Assembly (NCBI GenBank): GCA_964035545.1 | Contig: OZ037771.1 | Coordinates: 4,892,628 to 4,956,627 of the forward strand | DNA from: Bugula neritina | Taxonomy: Eukaryota; Bryozoa; Gymnolaemata; Cheilostomatida; Bugulidae | Direction of reading: 5' to 3' | DNA: 64,000 nt | In this document: one piece after another, positions 50,809-62,800 of the stretch | Numbering within the stretch: position 1 is the stretch's first letter | How the letters are laid out: every line of letters begins with the position of its first letter | Program-made: the position numbers and the translations under genes | The notes under the pieces: model-generated | The model's input: only the letters and a program-made list of their open reading frames with translations | What the model was told of the DNA's origin: nothing | Database searches by the model: none

Positions 50809-53800
50809 TCAATCGGTTGCTTTCCTCGAATCAGCTCTTTCCTTTTTAGTAGCGATAAGCCCTTGAGTTTTAGTATGATCAATAGCAACATACTGCACAC
50901 CAGATGCCTAAAACAGGTAAAACTAGCTTAAATTCAGACTACAGTACAATATCTAGAACCTGCTTGCAGTACAGTGAGGAACAACTCCTAACAACTGAAT
51001 GATTGTGAAGACAACAAATTTTAAACAGAGTAAAACAAATCTCAAACCCCACCATAGAATTTCATGCTATTTTAAAAAGAGGAATTCTGTTAGCTAAAAA
51101 AAGCTAACTTCACTATGTAACCAGGTAATATGTTGTACTTGTGGTATTCAATGGAAACAAAACCTGACTCAACAAAAACACAGATTAGGAAATTATTTTC
51201 AAAAAAAAATAAACCGGTTATACATTTAACAGAATCACAGATAATAAGCATTGAGAAAATATTTTACTGAATAAAATTAAAAACTTGAATTTGAACTTTA
51301 CCGTATTAGGGAACCATTGAGTCTGACGGACATTAACCATTGTAGACACACATTGCACAGGGATCAGGAGGAGATAACCAACAGTTACCCATGAAGAGGG
51401 CCTAGACTCAAAGACGTAGTAGCAGGTAAGTTGGTACACATAAAATAGAGTAGTTAGTCGTGACGTAATCTACTCACCTGGGAAGAGCTGGAAGACAGGT
51501 GGACGGGGCGTGGAGGGGGTTTGTTAGAATCAAAGCACTGATGGTCAAGTTGAATGTACTGTAGCGGCTGGTTACTGGGAGAGCGGGCTAGCACAGTGGT
51601 GCGGGGCGCCGCAACCGGTACGACCTGAGGACAGACATGGGAGACCCAGGCTATAGCCAGAAGGAGGACAACCAGGTAGACAAAGCTTAGTTTGTGAGGA
51701 GAATTGGTTATATTCATATTGATTAGTCATCAGCATAAGTAATTCATGATTCAAACTTGTCTCTTCCCTGAATCTACCATCTAATAGACTGAAGGGCATT
51801 GGTTTGGTAGTTAGTAACTAAACTAATGTTGACTTAGCAATTGTTAGTGTATATTCTGCTTGCACTCTCTACTGTATTATATAAATTTTCCAAAGCAACG
51901 AGAAGTTTTGTATTTTGAAAGCTGCTTTACACCCAATGTGGTTTTTGTTTTGGCACTTTATAAATAGTAAGTTACGAGCTCAAAATTAGCAGTACAGAGT
52001 TATTAGTACAGAGTTAGTAGTACAGAGTTAGTAGTACAGAGTTAGCAGTACAGAGCAATTAGTACAGAGTTAGTAGTACAGAGTTAGTAGTACACAGTTA
52101 GTAGTACAGAGTTACTAGTACAGAGTGAGTAGTACAGAGTTAGTAGTACAGAGTTAGCAGTACAGAGCAATTAGTACAGAGTTAGTAGTACAGAGTTAGT
52201 AGTACAGAGTTAGTAGTACAGAGTTAGTAGTACAGAGTTAGTAGTACAGAGTTAGTAGTACAGAGTTAGTAGTACAGAGTTAGTAGTACACAGTTAGTAG
52301 TACAGAGTTACTAGTACAGAGTGAGTAGTACAGAGTGAGTAGTACACAGTTAGTAGTACAGAGTAATTAGTACAGAGTTATTAGTACAGAGTTAGTAGTA
52401 CAGAGTTAGTAGTACAGAGTTAGCAGTACAGAGCAATTAGTACAGAGTTAGTAGTACAGAGTTACTAGTACAGAGTTAGTAGTACAGAGTGAGTAGTACA
52501 GAGTTAGTAGTACAGAGTTAGTAGTACAGAGTTAGTAATACAGAGTTAGTAGTACAGAGTGAGTAGTACAGAGTTAGTAGTACAGAGTTAGTAGTACACA
52601 ATACCAACCTTTGTATTAGCGTTACAAGCAGTTGGTCTATCAGGACGGGCGGGAGATGCTGTGAAAGAGCTGGAGTTACCGAACCGCTGAGGCGGAATAT
52701 CATAGATCTACAATGTGACAGGAAATGACATCAGAGAAGATGGCATATTATGTGAAATCTATACTGCGATACAATAGCCACGTGTAGAATGAGAATGAAA
52801 TGTTTAATAGACTAGACCAGGGGTGGGCAACTGGGGGCCCCAGGGCCACCTGTGGCCCTTTGCCCATTTTTCAGTGGCCCTTTTAATGCTTAAGATAAGT
52901 AAAAGCTGTTGCATGCATTCTAATTAGCACAGTGTAGGTTTGGTGACAAATTACTTTATTATAATAGAACATATTATGTGTGAAATCATGTGGCTCTTAG
53001 TTTTGGCTGAAGTCTGAACTTGGCCCTCATGCAAAAGAAGTTGTCCACCTCTGGTCTAGAGTAAAGAGAACAGTGATGAGATGAGAAAGAGTAAAACGCA
53101 AGTTTCTGGGAGCATTAAACTTCAATGAGACACCGACTCTCACAACCACTGTGACAGCGGAGGGGGGTGAAGGTCACCGAGCAGTCACTTACTTCCTGGC
53201 AATCTGCTGCAGACCAGTCAACATCTTACTGACTTCTGAGGACACAATTCAGCAGAGTGTACTGTGGGCATGGAGTCAACCCACCCCTTAACAGATATGT
53301 CTGCATAGCGTTAATGAGGCTACTGCATGCAGAAGTGAGTGACAGTCAACTCACCTGGTCATCCTCGTCATCACTATCATCCGTAGAATCCTCACTGGAG
53401 TCATCAGCCCCTGCCCTAGTGGGTAGACGAATCCCTAGTATCGGCTCCACACCAGGAACACTGTCACTATAGAATATATGATTAATTTATAATTCAAATA
53501 ATGAAGTATAACGATTTAACACATAAACATGGAGAGCCTTATAACTGATGGTTGTATTATGAATATTATTCTACAAATAGTCTAAACACATGAAGGAGGA
53601 TGTTTCTGTGTAGGTTATTTCACTGTATTTGATACAGAGTGACAGTGTTGGGTAAACACGTAAAATCATATAAATTATTTCTAGTTACATCAGAACATTA
53701 TATTCAACTATTTTTGCAATGTAGATTAGATACTCTGTCCACATTTAGTTGTGTTGATTTTCAACTGAATTTACAACAAAACAATCCATGAATGATGCAG

Positions 53801-56800
53801 AACTAATTGATACATAAATAAACAATTAATTAGTGTTGTTTACCCCAACAGCTAAAATATGGCGAAAAACAAAAACATTTAAAAACACCTGTTTAGGCGA
53901 CACAGCCCATGTTTCTGAAATCATATATACTACCTAAACACAGAATCTCTCACATATGATAAAGTTTTACAGTCAATGATATCATATATATTACCTAAAC
54001 ACAGAATCTCTGACATATGATAAGGTTTTATATGTAAATGATACCATATATATTACCTAAACACAGAATCTCTGACATATGATAAGGTTTTACTTGTCTG
54101 TGATATTCGGAGGGAAGAATCTGAAGTTGATGAACCTGCAGCGTGTCTCAACACAACGTTCTCTTTCCCTGAAATATTACACACCACACATGAGGTCAGA
54201 GGTCATGAGATAAGAAACCCTATTGAATGTTGAAACATAAAAACCCAAATCAAAATAGTTTAAAAAACTAGGAACAGATGTTTACGTGAGTTGGCTGGTA
54301 AGGAAGTTTTGGCGAGTTGATTTGACCCTTTAGCGCTTTGGATGGTTGTTCGTGGACGAGCTTGTGGCTGGCTCCGTGGAGAATCATATACATCCTGCGA
54401 GCTGGCATTGTGACAGTGAGCGACAGGTGTCACAGGTTGTGTTGGATATTTTACGGGCTGTGCTCGAGGTGCTATGTCATACACCTCTTCTGAACTGTCA
54501 CCTTGACACTGAGGATCAGGTGCTACAGGCTGTGCTCGAGGTGCTATGTCATACACATCTTCTAAACTGTCACCTTGACACTGAGGATCAAGTGCTACGG
54601 GCTGTGCTCGAGGTGCTATGTCATACACATCTTCTAAACTGTCACCTTGACACTGAGGATCACGTGCTATGGCCTGTGCTCGAGGTGCTATGTCATACAC
54701 ATCCTCTGAACTGTCACCATGACACTGAGGATCAGGTGCTACGGGCTGTGCTCGAGGTGCTATGTCATACACATCTTCTGAACTGTCACCTTGACACTGA
54801 GGGTCAGGTGCTACGGGCTGTGCTCGAGGTGCTATGTCATACACTTCATTAGGGCTTTCAGCAAAATGATTCATGTCGGTGTAAGAACTTGACCTCGAGT
54901 TCGAATCAATGACAGTGTCTCTGGGTGGCTTTGGATGCCGAGTAAGCATACTGTGGAGATCCTCCGAGACTTCATCACTGACATGTTTGGTTGAAGCGTT
55001 GAAATATTTATGAATACGTGAAGAGTTGCCCACACACGGCGTAGGAAGTGCTGTTATATTCTTTGGCACATCGTACATTTCCTCCAACATCTTGCATTCT
55101 TCATAAGATCTACTACCAACGCTCTCCCGCGGCTCTGCAGCGCCAGGAGATATTTTAGGGGGTCTGGGAGGGGGAACAACTCCAAAGTTATCTCCGTCAT
55201 CTCCCGAGTGACTAGAGGTGGTGTGTTTGTCGTCTGCATTGATGCCGCTATCGGCAGCTTCTCTACAACACCACCAGTTGTTTAGAAACATATTAACCAG
55301 GCTGGTGGTCACTGTGTAAGCAGATATTCAGAAAACTATCTGATGAAATGCCATATTGGTAAAATTGAAACACTATATCAATAAAATAATAAGTTTTGCA
55401 AAACACAATTTTAGCTTTACAGCAGTCTAATGTGTGGACATTATTATAAATTTAAATCTTAGAGCAGTTAAAATGTTTTGCAAGATTTTTATAAGTTTTT
55501 TATAGAACAGATCAGCTTTTGCTTTGCCAAATTTATTTATAAAAGCAAATAAACGAATAATTGCAAGAAACATCTTATCAACACAACAAAGTTAAGTCAG
55601 AAATATTCTCAACAGTGCTCGGAAAACTACCTTAAAGCAACAACTTAGCAACTTAGAGTAAACTTTGAAATCTGTCATAAAACTGGTGACAATAAAATGG
55701 ATACACACCACTAAACCTGATTAAAGTACGTTAGATACTCAGAGCTCTATCAATGCACATTGCCATTATTCTGTGAAACAGGAAACACTTACGATTCGGA
55801 GGAGTAAGGTCGACCAGGAGAAGCAGGATTTAGATAGGTCTGGTAGACGGATTCCTCAGTGTCACTCTGCTATAGAATTCACATATATTTTACTTTAAAT
55901 GCAAAACTTTAAAAAAACTACTTAGCTTAGTAAAATCACTAAAGCTGATAGAAAAGAACAATATAACAGATGGAGATGGCGCCATACCACTGATGTTAAG
56001 TTTCGTAGTCGGGGCGTAGGAGCCGCCACCCGACTGGGGGGAGATGCGAGTGTCGGTGGAACATCATAGTCATCATACATGGCTGAATCCGGAGCTGAAA
56101 TATTATTATAGAAAGAAGTTACAAAACAGCCAACTGTAAACTCATAGTATCAATAACTGAGAACCAGTGTGTACATGTGGATAAGTACAACAGCTAGGAC
56201 ATTGTGAGGTGAATCAAGGTGAGTGATAGAGGTGAGATAGCATACCCATAGATCTAGAGGAATGGTGAGGTAATATACAAGACAATGTGCACCACACTAA
56301 CTCATTCATCACAACATAATAATGTGATAGAGCAAGTTCTGACAACTCTAACCAAACAACAACACAATAACGAATAGCAAAGATCATTTCTTTATTCCCA
56401 GAAAAAGAAGATAACCCTAGAGCTGGTCAGTGCAAACATAATATACTAAAAGTAAGTGTACTAAAAACTTGGCAATCGAAAACAAATTCACAAATGACGA
56501 AGACTTAAACTCATGAAATCTGGAAGAATTTAAAGCAAGCACTAGATGTGCACAGGTAGCTGTAGTTCTGGACACAGAGACAACAATGACAGTAAATCTT
56601 GTTGACTCTTAAAAATCTCCGCAAATTTTTGAAATGATTTAATGGATTGCCAAGTTTTGAAATAGCGGCCAGAGCTGAACTACAACTAATAAGATACACC
56701 AACAACTGACAATGTCGAACTGCGTGTTACCTTCACCACTGCTAAAACAGTATACAAGTATTCAACTGGCAGTTTCGGCAGTAACTGAATAAATATAAAC

Positions 56801-59422
56801 ACAAGGTAAATACCAACTGTACCAAACACTGTACACCTGCTGAAAGTAGACAGGGGGAATTGCAAACAGACTCCCATTAAATTAGAGACTTTTTAAACCA
56901 CAGCATTGTAATTAAAAACAAACATTTAATAAAACTTGCTTTGCCTATGCCTTACACCAACCTTGCTCAAGTTTTTACTAAAGTTATACACAACTAATAG
57001 TATTTGTAGTTGCTAACTAAATCAGACACAGTATTGGCAGATAATGGGTGATAGGCAGCTCAATACAAATGAAAGAAGTGGACCTAATGTTTCCTCGTAA
57101 ACATAACCCAAGACCCAGCTTACCTGTATAGCATTGTGACAGATGTACATAGCCTTTAGCCTCAGCTTCTGGGCTTACTTCAGTTATGGTAGGGGAGGTA
57201 GACGGCCCTTTAGGGGTCTTTTCTTCGGATGTTGAATTGTTATCTAACAATATTATGGTTAATATACCACTACACACACTCTCTAGGAACTCATACAGGA
57301 AATACAGTTAGCTTTAGGTTAGAGCTATAGAAGTGGGAAGCAAAAAACCAAACAAGTATAAGAAATGCTAGAACTTGTTATTTAGGCTGTGACCAGCTGA
57401 GTTTAGAGAAATGTAAGATTATAACCGGCTGTTTTTATTTTTGAAGTATGTGTGTTGAAAAAGTATTAAACAAGAAAACCTCTCCCTTCTATCCTCCCTT
57501 CAGAAATTAGGCTAAACATTTACTGTTGCACTAAACAAGCATGAACTAGGTGTGCCGAGCTAGCTTAATCTACTGTTCAAGTTTATTCATTTCTGTCACC
57601 AAAACAATGATGTCTTCATAGATGTTAACCCGCGCACCCTAGATATAGTTTATAAAGCTGCCACAGGTCAAACATAGAAGACTGTTTCCAACACAACAGA
57701 TATTTGTTATGAGTATAAATCTTCTAACTTACCATAACTATCAGGTTCACCTAATCAAGTAGCACAGTAACTGACCAATCGGGACTTGAATATAAACATA
57801 TGCTATTTTAAAAACATTTTTGTGATGAAAACAAGCAGTTAAAGAAGTTACATATAAACAGAGTAAACAGAATAGAGCCTGTGTAAACATAGGATGCTCT
57901 CACCAGACTGCCTATTTTCCTGGTGGAGGTTACAGATTCTACACAAACATTCGACCCATTTCAACATGGCTTCCTCGGTGTCCGCCGCCAAATAATAGAG
58001 CCTATTCTGTAAGTAAAGAGGTGTTTATAGGTAGGACTATAGGAATATATAGTACTCATGTAGCTACACTTGTACAACTACAGTAGCACACTGTACTCCT
58101 GTAGCCACACTAGTACAACTACAGTAGCACACTGTACTCCTGTAGCTACACTAGTACAACTACATGAGTACACTAGTGTAACTACAGCTACACAAGTACA
58201 GCCACACAAGTACAGTTACACTTAGTGTAACTGGACTCCTGTAGCCACACTAGTACAACTACAGTAGCATACAGCTACACCAATGTAGCCATAATAATAT
58301 ATATACAATTTTAGCCATAATCAAATCAAATGAGGCAAAACATTCACACAGAGTTGTATAATTAATCACACAGTGAGATCACCAGGGTAATAACAGGGTT
58401 ATAATGCTCCAATAGCAGTAGTCACGGCCAATACACGTAGAGTACAACACAATACAAGTCCAATGTCTAAATCAGCCTTGCTTTTGAATAGCTTCCATCA
58501 TTCAGATTGATCAAATCTACACAATAGACTAGCATCAACATATACTTCCTCATGAAACTGCACTGATCAGAGAATCATGTGTCCTGCTATTCTATTGGTC
58601 GAATAGGCATTGGGAGAATGGGATTCCTGGATTTGTTTAAATTAACAACAACTGATATACTCACTACACCTAGTAGAGGAATGCAATGCATTACTAACAT
58701 TTTGGGATGAGACTTGAATGGCAAACAGATGCTGGTAGTAGGCTGTGTCTAGAGACGACTCAATCTTCTCGCACTGAGCCAAGTTGATGGATCCCAGTTT
58801 ATTCTGGAGAGAGTCATCCTTGTAATAACTCAGTTTGTATCGATTGGGGAACAAAGGTGAAGGTCGATATAGCCTGAAAAATCGTCTTCTCCATTTCTAA
58901 AATATAATAATGAAAAAATCCATTCGACATAATGCGATAATGGAAACGTAGTGATATAACAGAGCCCAACAGAGAGAATATGACTCCCACCATCTATTAT
59001 AACGAGTTCCAACTACTATTGAATAGCAACCTAATAACCAACTTGACCTTGACATTTCTACATTGACAACTGCCCAACAGAATATGCATGTAAAAGAACA
59101 GCATAATATTATGTTTCTCCGTATGCTAACCTAACGTAAAGTAAGTTATCTGAATGGAAGATCATGTTAACAAACAAATGAAACAGTTACACAAATAGAA
59201 TGACTGCAGCACATTGGTAGGTGTGTATGTGTTATGCGCTCACAACTGTGTTTATAACAAACAACTACTTTGCTATTACTATCCACAATGCCTGTTAACA
59301 CTAGAGATCAAAATTAGCTCCCATTGCTACAATTACGTGGTGTTTTCCAATGTGCTACTATATCTTGCATGATGCCAGAACGAAACTCAATCAAAGTACC
59401 GTACTTGTTTATATATTATATA

Positions 59423-59492
<70 letters not shown>

Positions 59493-59796
59493 TATATATA
59501 TTATATATATATATATTATTCTCATAATTATTTTATACCCAATATTATATATATTATATTATTTATAAATAACAGTTATAACATATTATTAATCTAAACT
59601 TATATCATGTGAAACATGAAAGCTAATTTCAATAAACAAGACATAAACCTAGCTACTCTAACAATTTAGCTGTTGGCAGTAGAGAAATTAGCTCCATACT
59701 TACAGCTTTAACAGGGATATGAACTTTTCCCTTTAAAAAAGTGACAAACTTATCACCAGGTGACTTCGTCAACCATCCACAGAGTATATCTTCCAT
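50809..59796 (-). CDS. GAB1: GAB-family docking protein (GAB1/DOS/SOC-1 type)
   Basis: Scaffold that binds phosphoinositides and recruits SH2 and SH3 proteins below receptor tyrosine kinases. Twelve exons in transcript order: 59796-59704, 58896-58699, 58006-57904, 57243-57124, 56094-55988, 55869-55793, 55262-54286, 54168-54057, 53466-53355, 52707-52609, 51624-51478, 50907-50809; all phases agree, 747 residues. Residues 4-125 form the PH domain (CGWLTKSPGDK, KWRRRFFRLYR, YYLAADTEEAMLKWVECLC). Then come YVHL (Tyr163), YDVP (Tyr181 and 296), a Grb2-type YLNP (Tyr219), proline-rich VPPPRPPK, an RxxKP motif (341-345), six YDIAP repeats (Tyr374-494, every 24), YDSP (525), YDIPP (635), and the SHP2-type pair YIQL (Tyr689) and YVAI (Tyr721). 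That 32-residue spacing equals Tyr627/Tyr659 of human GAB1. YxxP motifs suit Crk SH2 domains. Start chosen at the proximal ATG; an in-frame ATG lies 54 bases upstream. Confidence 0.93.
51985..52600. repeat. 14-bp minisatellite (GTTAGTAGTACAGA), about 44 units, in GAB intron 10
   Basis: Units vary as GTTAGTAG, GTTAGCAG, GCAATTAG, GTTACTAG and GTGAGTAG plus a constant TACAGA-type part. Runs of variants recur in the same order near 52041 and 52153, and partly near 52423, indicating higher-order duplication. The array ends 8 bases from the exon 10 donor (exon edge 52609). On the minus, transcribed strand the common unit contains TACTAAC; I count 26 exact copies. Confidence 0.93.
52818..53053. mobile_element. 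non-autonomous hAT-like element in GAB intron 9
   Basis: The terminal inverted repeats are CAGGGGTGGGCAAC and GTTGTCCACCTCTG (inverted CAGAGGTGGACAAC), with internal GGCCAC and GGCCCT motifs, the pattern of hAT elements in many animals. The flanks GACTAGAC and GTCTAGAG match at 6 of 8 positions, consistent with a decayed 8-bp target duplication. There is no transposase frame. Confidence 0.7.
53921..54105. repeat. threefold 61/62-bp tandem repeat covering the GAB exon 8 5' splice site
   Basis: Copies begin at 53921, 53982 and 54044. Each holds, on the minus strand, the exon end (GATTCTGTGTTTAG) followed by GTAATA or GTAGTA. The copy nearest exon 8 (donor after 54057) is the only one preserving frame to exon 9. 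Extension to either distal donor hits TAA at once, because the donor itself reads AGG TAA in frame. Confidence 0.88.
54375..54852 (-). repeat. 72-bp coding minisatellite encoding YDIAPRAQP repeats (GAB exon 7)
   Basis: Each 72-base unit encodes 24 residues: VYDIAPRAQPVAPDP, then a QCQGDSSE-type linker. Five units of constant length are followed by a sixth with a longer, diverged linker and a degenerate seventh (VYDSPRSQP). The reading frame is kept in all units and every copy retains the tyrosine, which argues for selection at protein level. The plus strand also stays open here as a shadow frame. Confidence 0.93.
58050..58280. repeat. about 41-bp minisatellite with TGTAGCTACA-type palindromes in GAB intron 2
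   Basis: The unit resembles CTGTAGCCACACTAGTACAA followed by CTACAGTAGCACACTGTACTC. About four to five partial copies occur, with inverted pieces such as ACTACAGCTACAC. Confidence 0.75.
59412..59517. repeat. AT microsatellite in GAB intron 1
   Basis: AT dinucleotides broken by a few TTA steps, about 190 bases after the exon 1 donor. Confidence 0.9.
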
Positions 59797-59881
59797 CAAA
59801 TTGACCTCTACATAATAATAGCACATTGCAGCACAGAATAAATCTTCCATCAAATTGATCTTTACATAATACTAGCACATT
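59788..59881 (-). repeat. 54-bp-period duplication of the GAB start-codon region
   Basis: Segment 59788-59827 recurs at 59842-59881 with about four mismatches. Both contain an ATG (59796 and 59850 on the minus strand) followed by GAAGAT codons and preceded by AATTTG. The period of 18 codons keeps frame, so the upstream ATG would add an 18-residue leader beginning MEDLFC to the normal MEDILC. Confidence 0.85.
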
Positions 59882-62800
59882 TCCGATGATGTCACACTTT
59901 CTCAGATACACACAGTTAATGTTTTAAATCAGGGAATAAATATTAGAAAGCCGCTGGCACTGTTTTTTATAATAAAATAATTTAATAATTAGTAGAGATC
60001 AAGTTCTGACACAGAAACCCGCTAGCAGAACAGGACAGAGCGGAGATAGATGAGGATATGTGAGGAAGTATTGACACAGAAATAGGTCAAGTGCTAAAAA
60101 AGGACTGCTTTAAAGTATGGTGAAGTTTAAGTGTGGCAATACTTTGGTAATTTCAGAAAAACTTTTTCAACATGACTTGTAGATTTTTCAATAAGACCAG
60201 TCAAGACAAGGTGCAAATATATTGATTGGATTCCACCTTCAAGTGCAGTTGCTGTCTAGGCAGCCATTTAACATCAACACAACTGCATTATTTAGACATG
60301 CAGAGCTCTGGTAGCGTGATACAACCTAGTCCAATAAGAACTACTTTGCATGACATGCCAATTAAATGTGACATGATGACATGCCTGTTCCAAAGGCTAC
60401 TTTATAAGAGAGTTAAATTAAATTTGTTCTTTAAAGCAAAAGCTGTGCATGAACATTGTTTATATAAACATGTGATGAAACTGGAACTTAATTTTAAACA
60501 AGCTATAATATTTATAGTCGATTATTGAAAACCAGGAAACTATTTTTAGAGAATTTAATGTCTGTTATCTGGAAAGTTTGTAAATTTAGTAAAAAGTATC
60601 AATCAGAATAGACATGTTGAATAATTTCACACTCAGAAATGTTGGCCTATGTCAATTATAGTTGAAATATGTGAAACGTAACAGCTAATTTCAACATAAA
60701 AGATATGGTTCTAATGACACACTACAAATCTAATAGTAATGAAAAGTTACTTTTTTTAAACTCGGGCTCAGAAAATTGCAAGTACATTATAGTCTTAAAA
60801 TAGTAGATTATCTGGTAATGCAAGTGAAAAATTCCTTAGACGAAAGAGTTTGCTTTTACTCATAGATAAAAATAGTCATTTTGGTGTTTCTATTTGGTGC
60901 AAAACAGAAAAACAAGTACTTTTAGTAAACATGTGTGATCAATACATATAAATAGATATATGAGTATTGAGAATTGTTATCACTTATTTCCCTTATCATT
61001 ATCCGTCTACTATGAATTTGTGGCTTGGAGAAAATATGTATTAATCAGAATTAGAGCTAGTGTGATAGCAGATGCTAGATGGTGTAAAACATGTGAATGC
61101 AAAAGGATGTGCTCAAAGATATACAAGATGGTAATCACAATGATCATAATAACTATAAAACTTTAATCACAATCATCATTGCCATAATGCTATAACAATC
61201 GACGTAAATATTTCATTTCAATTTGAATCAAGTTTGATATTTTTCTCAAATGTCTAACTAGACGATTTAAATTTCATTTATAATAATTGGAGCTCTAACA
61301 GAAAATGAGACTAGCCAAATATTAATGATGAATATAAAATTAAAGAAAGCATAATAATAATAATAATACTGCCAATGGTAATATCATAAAGATAAAGATA
61401 GTGACGATCATTATGATCATACATCATGGAACCAGTCTAATATCTTCAGTCAAACTCACTGTAATCAACAGCCATGGAAATATCAGTATGACTATGAATG
61501 AACAATGCCAACAGTAACATTAATTAACGAAGGCAAATCATTATAACTATATACAATATTAGTAGTTATTGGGGTGAATCTATGCCATACCCATATACTA
61601 TAAGGCAACACAAATGCAAACAATAAATTATAAACATAAATGATTATATAAAGTACATGTGCTAATTTTTTAACTCATTACCTGGAATGTAAAATGAGCA
61701 TTAGTCTCAGAATGATTAAAGCATTATTTTATGGTAAATTTATTATAAAGCGAAAGTGGAGAGTAGTATTCCAAGACTAACAGCAACTTTAAGTCTAATC
61801 TTGAGGCTTGAGTAATCGTTTAAAAACTATTAAAAACTGATTATAGTTATACTATTACTATAAGTATCAGCATAACTGATACTACTATAAGTATAGGCCT
61901 AACTAAAAAAACTAAGTTAGGTAAGTACATGTATAAAAATTAGATTATTAGTCCCTAGAAATTATTGAATATCATAAGCCTGAATAAAAGATAAGCCCAA
62001 AACTAAGAGTAGGAGTAAGTATAACTATAAGTATTAGTATTGGTATAAGTATAACATTAACTATAAGTATAAGTTCAAGGTAAGTGATAATCATGATCAT
62101 AATGATAATGATAATAATAATATCAACTTAAACTTTAAGTTTAACTCATTAAGTTTAACCTCAGATAATTATTATCATCAATATTATAATATTTTAGTGA
62201 TTTACAATTATAAATTACTATTAGTATAAGTATTACTATTACTATTAGTATTAGATTTAGTAATAAACCAGCGGCAGCAGTATTATAATAATTAATAAAT
62301 TATTATTAGTATTACTAGCAGTACTAATACTGTTACAACTTGAATTCAAATTGCAAGCATAATCATAAACTATAAGTATAATGATGAAACAAAAACTGAA
62401 GATTGAATGATTTAATTTTATCATAATGATTAATATTATCATTATGATAATAATAATCATTTTATGATTATTATTAATAATAGTATTAGTAGCAAAGTTA
62501 AAATTATAATGATCGTTATCTAACACTAATAGTAATAGTAACCGTAATGGCAATGAGATTGCATACAAAACCAAAAAATTGGTCAAGTGTTATGGCATAT
62601 GGATATTGGTGCAATATGAATATTCTATTCACCATGATTGAAGAAGAGAAACTGAGGAGTAGCCAATACAATTTATGTATAGAAGAGAGACCTTACAGTA
62701 AAGGGCGTGGCTCACTAACATCATAACTGATAGTAAATGTGGCGATATTCACAAAACTAATTGTTGTATAGTCGAACAAGCTACCAGCGAAAGCGTAAAA

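Noticed and set aside
51304-51424. Possible extra GAB exon (minus strand) ending at a GTAAAG donor
   Set aside because: Exons at 51624-51478 and 50907-50809 already join in phase with the conserved 32-residue motif spacing, and the best frames here contain stops or no recognisable motif.
51985-52600. CRISPR-like array
   Set aside because: Contiguous 14-bp units without spacers in an intron of an animal gene; a minisatellite.
54346-54852. 168-codon plus-strand open frame with VLEVLCHTHLLNCH repeats
   Set aside because: Exact antisense shadow of the coding minisatellite in GAB exon 7, whose minus-strand frame is embedded in a phase-consistent gene.
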